A stretch of DNA of 64,000 nt, from the NCBI GenBank assembly GCA_947683425.1, contig CANTUQ010000343.1, forward strand, positions 230,001-294,000. The letters run 5' to 3'. Shown here piece after piece: positions 26,501-39,449 of this stretch. Position 1 is the first letter of the stretch; each line of letters opens with the position of its first letter. Origin of the DNA: Excoecaria cochinchinensis. Taxonomy: Eukaryota > Streptophyta > Magnoliopsida > Malpighiales > Euphorbiaceae. The position numbers and the translations under genes were made by a program. Under the pieces are notes generated by a model, which was given only the letters and a program-made list of their open reading frames with translations, had not been told where the DNA came from and searched no databases.

Positions 26501-27500
26501 GGATCCGGGTCGAATAATGCAGGAAAACCTGATCGGAATAGCTACTGGGAGCCTGCCGGTCACAATGCGTCGAGGATTGGCTTCGTCGTGATCTGACGAA
26601 TTTTTACGGGCTTCTGAAGGCATTATACTAGGGGAAATCGCCGAAATCGCCAAAAGTGGCGAAATTTTGGATCCGGGTCGAATAATTCAGGAAAACCTGA
26701 TCGGAATAGCTACTGGGAGCCTGCCGATCACAATGCGTCGAGGATTGGCTTCGTCGTGATCTGACGAATTTTTACGGGCTTCTGAAGGAATTATACTAGG
26801 GGAAATCGCCGAAATCGCCAAAAGTGGTGAAATTTTGGATCCGGGTCGAATAATTCAGGAAAACCTGATCGGAATAGCTACTGGGAGCCTGCCGGTCACA
26901 ATGCGTCGAGGATTGGCTTCGTCGTGATCTGACGAATTTTTACGGGCTTCTGAAGGCATTATACTAGGGGAAATCGCCGAAATCGAGAAATCGCCAAAAG
27001 TGGTGAAATTTTGGATCCGGGTCGAATAATTCAGGAAAACCTGATCGGAATAGCTACTGGGAGCCTGCCGGTCACAATGCGTCGAGGATTGGCTTCGTCG
27101 TGATCTGACGAATTTTTACGGGCTTCTGAAGGCATTATACTAGGGGAAATCGCCGAAATCGAGAAATCGCCAAAAGTGGTGAAATTTTGGATCCGGGTCG
27201 AATAATTCAGGAAAACCTGATCGGAATAGCTACTGGGAGCCTGCCGGTCACAATGCGTCGAGGATTGGCTTCGTCGTGATCTGACGAATTTTTACGGGCT
27301 TCTGAAGGCATTATACTAGTGGAAATCGCCGAAATCGAGAAATCGCCAAAAGTGGTGAAATTTTGGATCCGGGTCGAATAATTCAGGAAAACCTGATCGG
27401 AATAGCTACTGGGAGCCTGCCGGTCACAATGCGTCGAGGATTGGCTTCGTCATGATCTGACGAATTTTTACGGGCTTCTCAAGGCATTATACTAGGGGAA
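23590..27500 (+). repeat. Higher-order repeat, 1,568-bp period
   Basis: The rare variant GCCGATCACAATG occurs with its GATCACA at 23,590, 25,158 and 26,726, exactly 1,568 bp apart. Each is followed about 60 bp later by the equally rare GGAATTATACTAGG. ACTAGTGG variants at 25,751 and 27,319 are also 1,568 bp apart. The period equals seven 176-bp plus two 168-bp monomers, a 9-mer. The second and third units match best; the first is less regular, so its left boundary is approximate. Confidence 0.75.
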
Positions 27501-30500
27501 ATCGCCGAAATCGAGAAATCGCCAATCCTCGAATAATTCAGGAAAACCTGATCGGAATAGCTACTGGGAGCCTGCCGGTCAAAATGCGTCGAGGATTGGC
27601 TTCGTCGTGATCTGACGAATTTTTACGGGCTTCTGAAGGCATTATACTAGGGGAAATCGCCGAAATCGAGAAATCGCCAAAAGTGGTGAAATTTTGGATC
27701 CGGGTCGAATAATTCAGGAAAACCTGATCGGAATGGCTACTGGGAGCCTGCCGGTCACAATGCGTCGAGGATTGGCTTCGTCGTGATCTGACGAATTTTT
27801 ACGGGCTTCTGAAGGCATTATACTAGGGGAAATCGCCGAAATCGAGAAATCGCCAAAAGTGGTGAAATTTTGGATCCGGGTCGAATAATTTAGGAAAACC
27901 TGATCGGAATAGCTACTGGGAGCCTGCCGGTCACAATGCGTCAAGGATTTGCTTCGTCGTGATCTGACGAATTTTTACGGGCTTCTGAAGGCATTATACT
28001 AGGGGAAATCGCCGAAATCGAGAAATCGCCAAAAGTGGTGAAATTTGTGATCCGGGTCGAATAATTCAGGAAAACCTGATCGAAATAGCTACTGGGAGCC
28101 TGCCGGTCACAATGCGTCGAGGATTGGCTTCGTCGTGATCTGACGAATTTTTACGGGCTTCTGAAGGCATTATACTAGGGGAAATCGCCGAAATCGAGAA
28201 ATCGCCAAAAGTGGTGAAATTTTGGATCCGGGTCGAATAATTCAGGAAAACCTGATCTGAATAGCTACTGGGAGCCTGCCGGTCACAATGCGTCGAGGAT
28301 TGGCTTCGTCGTGATCTGACGAATTTTTACGGGCTTCTGAAGGCATTATAGTAGGGGAAATCGCCGAAATCGAGAAATCGCCAAAAGTGGTGAAATTTTG
28401 GATCCGGGTTAAATAATTCAGGAAAACCTGATCGGAATAGCTACTGGGAGCCTGCCGGTCACAATGCGTCGAGAATTGGGTTCGTCGTGATCTGACGAAT
28501 TTTTACGGGCTTCTGAAGGCATTATACTAGGGGAAATCGCCGAAATCGCCAAAAGTGGTGAAATTTTGGATCCGGGTCGAATAATTCAGGAAAACCTGAT
28601 CGGAATAGCTAGTGGGAGCCTGCCGGTCACAATGCGTCGAGGATTGGCTTCGTCGTGATCTGGCGAATTTTTACGGGCTTCTGAAGGCATTATACTAGGG
28701 GAAATCGCCGAAATCGAGAAATCGCCAAAAGTGGTGAAATTTTGGATCCGGGTCGAATAATTCAGGAAAACCTGATCGGAATAGCTACTGGGAGCCTGCC
28801 GGTCACAATGCGTCGAGGATTGGCTTCGTCGTGATCTGACGAATTTTTACGGGCTTCTGAAGGCATTATACTAGGGGAAATCGCCGAAATCGAGAAATCG
28901 CCAATCCTCGAATAATTCAGGAAAACCTGATCGGAATAGCTACTGGGAGCCTGCCGGTCACAATGCGTCGAGGATTGGCGTCGTCGTGATCTGACGAATT
29001 TTTACGGGCTTCTGAAGGCATTATACTAGGGGAAATCGCCGAAATCGAGAAATCGCCAAAAGTGGTGAAATTTTGGATCCGGGTTGAATAATTCAGGAAA
29101 ACCTGATTGGAATAGCTACTGGGAGCCTGCCGGTCACAATGCGTCGAGGATTGGCTTCGTCGTGATCTGACGAATTTTTACGGGCTTCTGAAGGCATTAT
29201 ACTAGGGGAAATCGCCGAAATCGAGAAATCGCCAAAAGTGGTGAAATTTTGGATCCGGGTTGAATAATTCAGGAAAACCTGATCGGAATAGCTACTGGGA
29301 GCCTGCCGGTCACAATGCGTCGAGGATTGGCTTCGTCGTGATCTGACGAATTTTTACGGGCTTCTGAAGGCATTATACTAGGGGAAATCGCCGAAATCCA
29401 GAAATCGCCAATCCTCGAATAATTCAAGAAAACCTGATCGGAATAGCTACTGGGAGCCTGCCGGTTACAATGCGTCGAGGATTGGCTTCGTCGTGATCTG
29501 ACGAATTTTTACGGGCTTCTGAAGGCATTATACTAGGGGAAATCGCCGAATTCGCCAAAAGTGGTGAAATTTTGGATCCGGGTCGAATAATTCAGGAAAA
29601 CCTGATCGGAATAGCTACTGGGAGCCTGCCGGTCACAATGCGTCGAGGATTGGCTTCGTCGTGATCTGACGAATTTTTACGGGCTTCTGAAGGCATTATA
29701 CTAGGGGAAACCGCCGAAATCGAGAAATCGCCAATCCTCGAATAATTCAGGAAAACCTGATCGGAATAGCTACTGGGAGCCTGCCGGTCAAAATGCGTCG
29801 AGGATTGGCTTCGTCGTGATCTGACGAATTTTTGCGGGCTTCTGAAGGCATTATACTAGGGGAAATCGCCGAAATCGAGAAATCGCCAAAAGTGGTGAAA
29901 TTTTGGATCCGGGTCGAATAATTCAGGAAAACCTGATCGGAATAGCTACTGGGAGCCTGCCGGTCACAATGCGTCGAGGATTGGCTTCGTCGTGATCTGA
30001 CGAATTTTTACGGGCTTCTGAAGGCATTATACTAGGGGAAATCGCCGAATCGAGAAATCGCCAAAAGTGGTGAAATTTTGGATCCGGGTCGAATAATTCA
30101 GGAAAACCTGATCGGAATAGCTACTGGGAGCCTGCCGGTCACAATGCGTCGAGGATTGGGTTCGTCGTGATCTGACGAATTTTTACGGGCTTCTGAAGGC
30201 ATTATACTAGGGGAAATCGCCGAAATCGAGAAATCGCCAAAAGTGGTGAAATTTTGGATCCGGGTCGAATAATTCAGGAAAACCTGATCGGAATAGCTAC
30301 TGGGAGCCTGCCGGTTACAATGCGTCGAGGATTGGCTTCGTCGTGATCTGACGAATTTTTACGGGCTTCTGAAGGCATTATACTAGGGGAAATCGCCGAA
30401 ATCGCCAAAAGTGGTGAAATTTTGGATTCGGGTCGAATAATTCAGGAAAACCTGATCGGAATAGCTACTGGGAGCCTGCCGGTCACAATGCGTCGAGGAT

Positions 30501-30989
30501 TGGCTTCGTCGTGATCTGACGAATTTTTACGGGCTTCTGAAGGTATTATACTAGGGGAAATCGCCGAAATCGCCAAAAGTGGTGAAATTTTGGATCCGGG
30601 TCGAATAATTTAGGAAAACCTGATCGGAATAGCTACTGGGAGCCTGCCGGTCACAATGCGTCGAGGATTGGCTTCGTCGTGATCTGACGAATTTTTACGG
30701 GCTTCTGAAGGCATTATACTAGGGGAAATCGCCGAAATCGAGAAATCGCCAATCCTCGAATAATTCAGGAAAACCTGATCGGAATAGCTACTGGGAGCCT
30801 GCCGGTCAAAATGCGTCGAGGATTGGCTTCGTCGTGATCTGACGAATTTTTGCGGGCTTCTGAAGGCATTATACTAGGGGAAATCGCCGAAATCGAGAAA
30901 TCGCCAAAAGTGGTGAAATTTTGGATCCGGGTCGAATAATTCAGGAAAACCTGATCGGAATAGCTACTGGGAGCCTGCCGGTCACAATG

Positions 30990-32760
30990 CGCCGAGGATT
31001 GGCTTCGTCGTGATCTGACGAATTTTTACGGGCTTCTGAAGGCATTAAACTAGGGGAAATCGCCGAAAGCGAGAAATCGCCGAAAGTGGTGAAATTTTGG
31101 ATCCGGATCGAATAATTCAGGAAAACCTGATCGGAATAGCTACTGGGAGCCTGCCGGTCACAATGCGTCGAGGATTGGCTTCGTCGTGATCTGACGAATT
31201 TTTACGGGCTTCTGAAGGCATTATACTAGGGGAAATCGCCGAAATCGAGAAATCGCCAAAAGTGGTGAAATTTTGGATCCGGGTCGAATAATTCAGGAAA
31301 ACCTGATCGGAATAGCTACTGGGAGCCTGCCGGTCACAATGCGTCGAGGATTGGGTTCGTCGTGATCTGACGAATTTTTACGGGCTTCTGATGGCATTAT
31401 ACTAGGGGAAATCGCCGAAATCGAGAAATCGCCAAAAGTGGTGAAATTTTGGATCCGGGTCGAATAATTCAGGAAAACCTGATCGGAATAGCTACTGGGA
31501 GCCTGCCGGTTACAATGCGTCGAGGATTGGCTTCGTCGTGATCTGACGAATTTTTACGGGCTTCTGAAGGCATTATACTAGGGGAAATCGCCGAAATCGC
31601 CAAAAGTGGTGAAATTTTAGATTCGGGTCGAATAATTCAGGAAAACCTGATCGGAATAGCTACTGGGAGCCTGCCGGTCACAATGCATCGAGGATTGGCT
31701 TCGTCGTGATCTGACGAATTTTTACGGGCTTCTGAAGGCATTATACTAGGGGAAATCGCCGAAATCGCCAAAAGTGGTGAAATTTTGGATCCGGGTCGAA
31801 TAATTTAGGAAAACCTGATCGGAATAGCTACTGGGAGCCTGCCGGTCACAATGCATCGAGGATTGGCTTCGTCGTGATCTGACGAATTTTTACGGGCTTC
31901 TGAAGGCATTATACTAGGGGAAATCGCCGAAATCGAGAAATCGCCAATCCTCGAATAATTCAGGAAAACCTGATCGGAATAGCTACTGGGAGCCTGCCGG
32001 TCAAAATGCGTCGAGGATTGGCTTCGTCGTGATCTGACGAATTTTTACGGGCTTCTGAAGTCATTATACTAGGGGAAATCGCCGAAATCGAGAAATCGCC
32101 AAAAGTGGTGAAATTTTGGATCCGGGTCGAATAATTCAGGAAAATCTGATCGGAATAGCTAACTGGAGCCTGCCGGTCACAATGCGTCGAGGATTGGCTT
32201 CGTCGTGATCTGACGAATTTTTAAGGGCTTCTGAAGGCATTATACTAGGGGAAATCGCCGAAATCGAGAAATCGCCAAAAGTGGTGAAATTTTGGATCCG
32301 GGTCGAATAATTCAGGAAAACCTGATCGGAATAGCTACTGGGAGCCTGCCGGTCACAATGCGTCGAGGATTTGCTTCGTCGTGATCTGACGAATTTTTAC
32401 GGGCTTCTGAAGGCATTATACTAGGGGAAATCGCCGAAATCGAGAAATCGCCAAAAGTGGTGAAATTTTTGATCCGGGTCGAATAATTCAGGAAAACCTG
32501 ATCGAAATAGCTACTGGGAGCCTGCCGGTCACAATGCGTCGAGGATTGGCTTCGTCGTGATCTGACGAATTTTTACGGGCTTCTGAAGGCATTATACTAG
32601 GGGAAATCGCCGAAATCGAGAAATCGCCAAAAGTGGTGAAATTTTGGATCCGGGTCGAATAATTCAGGAAAACCTGATCGGAATAGCTACTGGGAGCCTG
32701 CCGGTCACAATGCGTCGAGGATTGGCTTCGTCGTGATCTGACGAATTTTTACGGGCTTCT
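30990..32760 (+). repeat. Segmental block, left copy (offset 3,240 bp)
   Basis: Diagnostic variants here recur exactly 3,240 bp to the right: GAGGATTGGGTTCG near 31,335, CTGATGGCATT near 31,388, GATTCGGG at 31,621 and GCTAACTGGAGCC at 32,158-32,170. This left copy also holds one GCCGAAAG-type monomer (about 30,992-31,107) absent from the right copy. A one-base deletion near 32,765 (GATGGATTATAC) follows. Edges were judged from the outermost shared variants. Confidence 0.7.
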
Positions 32761-34229
32761 GATGGATTATACTAGAGGAAATCGCCGAAATCGAGAAATC
32801 GCCAAAAGTGGTGAAATTTTGGATCCGGGTCGAATAATTCAGGAAAACCTGATCGGAATAGCTACTGGGAGCCTGCCGGTTACAATGCGTCGAGGATTGG
32901 CTTCGTCGTGATCTGACGAATTTTTACGGGCTTCTGAAGGCATTATACTAGGGGAAATCGCCGAAATCGCCAAAAGTGGTGAAATTTTGGATTCGGGTCG
33001 AATAATTCAGGAAAACCTGATCGGAATAGCTACTGGGAGCCTGCCGGTCACAATGCGTCGAGGATTGGCTTCGTCGTGATCTGACGAATTTTTACGGGCT
33101 TCTGAAGGCATTATACTAGGGGAAATCGCCGAAATCGCCAAAAGTGGTGAAATTTTGGATCCGGGTCGAATAATTTAGGAAAACCTGATCGGAATAGCTA
33201 CTGGGAGCCTGCCGGTCACAATGCGTCGAGGATTGGCTTCGTCGTGATCTGACGAATTTTTACGGGCTTCTGAAGGCATTATACTAGGGGAAATCGCCGA
33301 AATCGAGAAATCGCCAATCCTCGAATAATTCAGGAAAACCTGATCGGAATAGCTACTGGGAGCCTGCCGGTCAAAATGCGTCGAGGATTGGCTTCGTCGT
33401 GATCTGACGAATTTTTGCGGGTTTCTGAAGGCATTATACTAGGGGAAATCGCCGAAATCGAGAAATCGCCAAAAGTGGTGAAATTTTGGATCCGGGTCGA
33501 ATAATTCAGGAAAACCTGATCGGAATAGCTACTGGGAGCCTGCCGGTCACAATGCGTCGAGGATTGGCTTCGTCGTGATCTGACGAATTTTTACGGGCTT
33601 CTGAAGGCATTATACTAGGGGAAATCGCCGAAATCGAGAAATCGCCAAAAGTGGTGAAATTTTGGATCCGGGTCGAATAATTCAGGAAAACCTGATCGGA
33701 ATAGCTACTGGGAGCCTGCCGGTCACAATGCGTGGAGGATTTGCTTCGTCGTGATCTGACGAATTTTTACGGGCTTCTGAAGGCATTATACTAGGGGAAA
33801 TCGCCGAAATCGAGAAATCGCCAAAAGTGGTGAAATTTTGGATCCGGGTCGAATAATTCAGGAAAACCTGATCGGAATAGCTACTGGGAGCCTGCCGGTC
33901 ACAATGCGTCGAGGATTGGCTTCGTCGGGATCTGACGAATTTTTACGGGCTTCTGAAGGCATTAAACTAGGGGAAATCGCCGAAATCGCCAAAAGTGGTG
34001 AAATTTTGGATCCGGGTCGAATAATTCAGGAAAACCTGATCGGAATAGCTACTGGGAGCCTGCCGGCCACAATGCGTCGAGGATTGGCTTCGTCGTGATC
34101 TGACGAATTTTTACGGGCTTCTGAAGGCATTATAGTAGGGGAAATCGCCGAAATCGAGAAATCGCCAATCCTCGAATAATTCAGGAAAACCTGATCGGAA
34201 TAGCTACTGGGAGCCTGCCGGTCAAAATG

Positions 34230-36000
34230 CGTCGAGGATTGGCTTCGTCGTGATCTGACGAATTTTTACGGGCTTCTGAAGGCATTATACTAGGGGAAAT
34301 CGCCGAAATCGAGAAATCGCCAAAAGTGGTGAAATTTTGGATCCGGGTCGAATAATTCAGGAAAACCTGATCGAAATAGCTACTGGGAGCCTGCCGGTCA
34401 CAATGCGTCGAGGATTGGCTTCGTCGTGATCTGACGAATTTTTACGGGCTTCTGAAGGCATTATACTAGGGGAAATCGCCGAAATCGAGAAATCGCCAAA
34501 AGTGGTGAAATTTTGGATCCGGGTCGAATAATTCAGGAAAACCTGATCGGAATAGCTACTGGGAGCCTGCCGGTCACAATGCGTCGAGGATTGGGTTCGT
34601 CGTGATCTGACGAATTTTTACGGGCTTCTGATGGCATTATACTAGGGGAAATCGCCGAAATCGAGAAATCGCCAAAAGTGGTGAAATTTTGGATCCGGGT
34701 CGAATAATTCAGGAAAACCTGATCGGAATAGCTACTGGGAGCCTGCCGGTTACAATGCGTCGAGAATTGGCTTTGTCGTGATCTGACGAATTTTTACGGG
34801 TTTCTGAAGGCATTATACTAGGGAAAATCGCCGAAATCGCCAAAAGTGGTGAAATTTTGGATTCGGGTCGAATAATTCAGGAAAACCTGATCGGAATAGC
34901 TACTGGGAGCCTGCCGGTCACAATGCGTCGAGGATTGGCTTCGTCGTGATCTGACGAATTTTTACGGGCTTCTGAAGGCATTATACTAGGGGAAATCGCC
35001 GAAATCGCCAAAAGTGGTGAAATTTTGGATCCGGGTCGAATAATTTAGGAAAACCTGATCGGAATAGCTACTGGGAGCCTGCCGGTCACAATGCATCGAG
35101 GATTGGCTTCGTCGTGATCTGACGAATTTTTACGGGCTTCTGAAGGCATTATACTAGGGGAAATCGCCGAAATCGAGAAATCGCCAATCCTCGAATAATT
35201 CAGGAAAACCTGATCGGAATAGCTACTGGGAGCCTGCCGGTCAAAATGCGTCGAGGATTGGCTTCGTCGTGATCTGACGAATTTTTACGGGCTTCTGAAG
35301 GCATTATACTAGGGGAAATCGCCGAAATCGAGAAATCGCCAAAAGTGGTGAAATTTTGGATCCGGGTCGAATAATTCAGGAAAATCTGATCGGAATAGCT
35401 AACTGGAGCCTGCCGGTCACAATGCGTCGAGGATTGGCTTCGTCGTGATCTGACGAATTTTTACGGGCTTCTGAAGGCATTATACTAGGGGAAATCGCCG
35501 AAATCGAGAAATCGCCAAAAGTGGTGAAATTTTGGATCCGGGTCGAATAATTCAGGAAAACCTGATCGGAATAGCTACTGGGAGCCTGCCGGTCACAATG
35601 CGTCGAGGATTTGCTTCGTCGTGATCTGACGAATTTTTACGGGCTTCTGAAGGCATTATACTAGGGGAAATCGCCGAAATCGAGAAATCGCCAAAAGTGG
35701 TGAAATTTTAGATCCGGGTCGAATAATTCAGGAAAACCTGATCGAAATAGCTACTGGGAGCCTGCCGGTCACAATGCGTCGAGGATTGGCTTCGTCGTGA
35801 TCTGACGAATTTTTACGGGCTTCTGAAGGCATTATACTAGGGGAAATCGCCGAAATCGAGAAATCGCCAAAAGTGGTGAAATTTTGGATCCGGATCGAAT
35901 AATTCAGGAAAACCTGATCGGAATAGCTACTGGGAGCCTGCCGGTCACAATGCGTCGAGGATTGGCTTCGTCGTGATCTGACGAATTTTTACGGGCTTCT
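34230..36000 (+). repeat. Segmental block, right copy (offset 3,240 bp)
   Basis: This is the counterpart of the block at about 31-32.76 kb. Matching variants lie at 34,575 (GAGGATTGGG), 34,628 (CTGATGGC), 34,861 (GATTCGGG) and 35,398 (GCTAACTGG). It runs directly into the 859-bp higher-order repeat on its right, suggesting that the larger duplication and the smaller HOR arose in successive rounds. Confidence 0.7.
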
Positions 36001-38150
36001 GAAGGCATTATAGTAGGGGAAATCGCCGAAATCGAGAAATCGCCAATCCTCGAATAATTCAGGAAAACCTGATCGGAATAGCTACTGGGAGCCTGCCGGT
36101 CAAAATGCGTCGAGGATTGGCTTCGTTGTGATCTGACGAATTTTTACGGGCTTCTGAAGGCATTATACTAGGGGAAATCGCCGAAATCGAGAAATCGCCA
36201 AAAGTGGTTAAATTTTGGATCCGGGTCGAATAATTCAGGAAAACCTGATCGGAATAGCTACTGGGAGCCTGCAGGTCACAATGCGTCGAGGATTGGCTTC
36301 GTCGTGATCTGACGAATTTTTACGGGCTTCTGAAGGCATTATACTAGGGGAAATCGCCGAAATCGAGAAATCGCCAAAAGTGGTGAAATTTTGGATCCGG
36401 GTCGAATAATTCAGGAAAACCTGATCGAAATAGCTACTGGGAGCCTGCCGGTCACAATGCGTCGAGGATTTGCTTCGTCGTGATCTGACGAATTTTTACG
36501 GGCTTCTGAAGGCATTATACTAGGGGAAATCGCCGAAATCGAGAAATCGCCAAAAGTGGTGAAATTTTAGATCCGGGTCGAATAATTCAGGAAAACCTGA
36601 TCGAAATAGCTACTGGGAGCCTGCCGGTCACAATGCGTCGAGGATTGGCTTCGTCGTGATCTGACGAATTTTTACGGGCTTCTGAAGGCATTATACTAGG
36701 GGAAATCGCCGAAATCGAGAAATCGCCAAAAGTGGTGAAATTTTGGATCCGGGTCGAATAATTCAGGAAAACCTGATCGGAATAGCTACTGGGAGCCTGC
36801 CGGTCACAATGCGTCGAGGATTGGCTTCGTCGTGATCTGACGAATTTTTACGGGCTTCTGAAGGCATTATAGTAGGGGAAATCGCCGAAATCGAGAAATC
36901 GCCAATCCTCGAATAATTCAGGAAAACCTGATCGGAATAGCTACTGGGAGCCTGCCGGTCAAAATGCGTCGAGAATTGGCTTCGTTGTGATCTGACGAAT
37001 TTTTACGGGCTTCTGAAGGCATTATACTAGGGGAAATCGCCGAAATCGAGAAATCGCCAAAAGTGGTTAAATTTTGGATCCGGGTCGAATAATTCAGGAA
37101 AACCTGATCGGAATAGCTACTGGGAGCCTGCAGGTCACAATGCGTCGAGGATTGGCTTCGTCGTGATCTGACGAATTTTTACGGGCTTCTGAAGGCATTA
37201 TACTAGGGGAAATCGCCGAAATCGAGAAATCGCCAAAAGTGGTGAAATTTTGGATCCGGGTCGAATAATTCAGGAAAACCTGATCGGAATAGCTACTGGG
37301 AGCCTGCCGGTCACAATGCGTCGAGGATTTGCTTCGTCGTGATCTGACGAATTTTTACGGGCTTCTGAAGGCATTATACTAGGGGAAATCGCCGAAATCG
37401 AGAAATCGCCAAAAGTGGTGAAATTTTAGATCCGGGTCGAATAATTCAGGAAAACCTGATCGAAATAGCTACTGGGAGCCTGCCGGTCACAATGCGTCGA
37501 GGATTGGCTTCGTCGTGATCTGACGAATTTTTACGGGCTTCTGAAGGCATTATACTAGGGGAAATCGCCGAAATCGAGAAATCGCCAAAAGTGGTGAAAT
37601 TTTGGATCCGGGTCGAATAATTCAGGAAAACCTGATCGGAATAGCTACTGGGAGCCTGCCGGTCACAATGCGTCGAGGATTGGCTTCGTCGTGATCTGAC
37701 GAATTTTTACGGGCTTCTGAAGGCATTATAGTAGGGGAAATCGCCGAAATCGAGAAATCCCCAATCCTCGAATAATTCAGGAAAACCTGATCGGAATAGC
37801 TACTGGGAGCCTGCCGGTCAAAATGCGTCGAGGATTGGCTTCGTTGTGATCTGACGAATTTTTACGGGCTTCTGAAGGCATTATACTAGGGGAAATCGCC
37901 GAAATCGAGAAATCGCCAAAAGTGGTTAAATTTTGGATCCGGGTCGAATAATTCAGGAAAACCTGATCGGAATAGCTACTGGGAGCCTGCAGGTCACAAT
38001 GCGTCGAGGATTGGCTTCGTCGTGATCTGACGAATTTTTACGGGCTTCTGAAGGCATTATACTAGGGGAAATCGCCGAAATCGAGAAATCGCCAAAAGTG
38101 GTGAAATTTTGGATCCGGGTCGAATAATTCAGGAAAACCTGATCGGAATA
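35183..38150 (+). repeat. Higher-order repeat, 859-bp period (5-mer)
   Basis: The 155-bp monomer starts at 35,183, 36,042, 36,901 and 37,760, three successive steps of exactly 859 bp, which is 155+4x176. Linked rare variants keep the same step: TTTTAGATCCGGG (GATCCGGG at 35,711, 36,570 and 37,429), CGTTGTGATC near 36,126, 36,985 and 37,845, GTGGTTAAATTTTGG near 36,207, 37,066 and 37,925, and GCCTGCAGGTC near 36,270, 37,130 and 37,989. The first unit lacks some of these variants. This is the cleanest HOR in the window. Confidence 0.9.
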
Positions 38151-39449
38151 GCTACTGGGAGCCTGCCGGTCACAATGCGTCGAGGATTGGCTTCGTCGTG
38201 ATCTGACGAATTTTTACGGGCTTCTGAAGGCATTATACTAGGGGAAATCGCCGAAATCGAGAAATCGCCAAAAGTGGTGAAATTTTGGATCCGGGTCGAA
38301 TAATTCAGGAAAACCTGATCGGAATAGCTACTGGGAGCCTGCCGGTTACAATGCGTCGAGGATTGGCTTCGTCGTGATCTGACGAATTTTTACGGGCTTC
38401 TGAAGGCATTATACTAGGGGAAATCGCCGAAATCGCCAAAAGTGGTGAAATTTTGGATCCGGGTCGAATAATTCAGGAAAACCTGATCGGAATAGCTACT
38501 GGGAGCCTGCCGGTCACAATGCGTTGAGGATTGGCTTCGTCGTGATCTGACGAATTTTTACGGGCTTCTGAAGGCATTATACTAGGGGAAATCGCCGAAA
38601 TCGCCAAAAGTGGTGAAATTTTGGATCCGGGTCGAATAATTCAGGAAAACCTGATCGGAATAGCTACTGGGAGCCTGCCGGTCACAATGCGTCGAGGATT
38701 GGCTTCGTCGTGATCTGACGAATTTTTACGGGCTTCTGAAGGCATTATACTAGGGGAAATCGCCGAAATCGAGAAATTGCCAATCCTCGGATAATTCAGG
38801 AAAACCTGATCAGAATAGCTACTGGGAGCCTGCTGGTCAAAATGCGTCGAGGATTGGCTTCGTCGTGATCTGACGAATTTTTACGGGCTTCTGAAGGCAT
38901 TATACTAGGGGAAATCGCCGAAATCGAGAAATCGCCAAAAGTGGTGAAATTTTGGATCCGGGTCGAATAATTCAGGAAAACCTGATCGGAATAGCTACTG
39001 GGAGCCTGCCGGTCACAATGCGTCGAGGATTGGCTTCGTCGTGATCTGACGAATTTTTACGGGCTTCTGAAGGCATTATACTAGGGGAAATCGCCGAAAT
39101 CGAGAAATCGCCATAAGTGGTGAAATTTTGGATCCGGGTCGAATAATTCAGGAAAACCTGATCGGAATAGCTACTGGGAGCCTGCCGGTCACAATGCGTC
39201 GAGGATTTGCTTCGTCGTGATCTGACGAATTTTTACGGGCTTCTGAAGGCATTATACTAGGGGAAATCGCCGAAATCGAGAAATCACCAAAAGTGGTGAA
39301 ATTTTGGATCCGGGTCGAATAATTCAGGAAAACCTGATCGAAATAGCTACTGGGAGCCTGCCGGTCACAATGCGTCGAGGATTGGCTTCGTCGTGATCTG
39401 ACGAATTTTTACGGGCTTCTGAAGGCATTATACTGGGGGAAATCGCCGA

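Larger units (their letters stand above)
27521..38790 (+). repeat. Thirteen 155-bp variant monomers with an inverted 12-bp patch
   Basis: In 13 monomers the segment from AAAAGTGG through GGATCCGGG is replaced so that GAGAAATCGCC runs into AATCCTCGAATAATTC, shortening the unit by 21 bp. The patch GCCAATCCTCGA starts at 27,521, 28,900, 29,407, 29,730, 30,748, 31,943, 33,313, 34,164, 35,183, 36,042, 36,901, 37,760 and 38,779. It is the exact reverse complement of TCGAGGATTGGC, present later in the same monomer; for the first copy the arms are 27,521-27,532 and 27,589-27,600, with a 56-bp spacer. Copy 37,760 begins CCC instead of GCC, and copy 38,779 ends in CTCGG. Several, but not all, are linked to GGTCAAAATGCG just downstream. 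Confidence 0.9.

Noticed and set aside
33838..34098. Plus-strand ORFs in the array (also at 50,968-53,441 and 54,470-54,769)
   Set aside because: They depend on GTCGTGA changing to GTCGGGA or GTCGTTA, or on neighbouring frame effects, which removes a stop in single monomers; the peptides are translated satellite.
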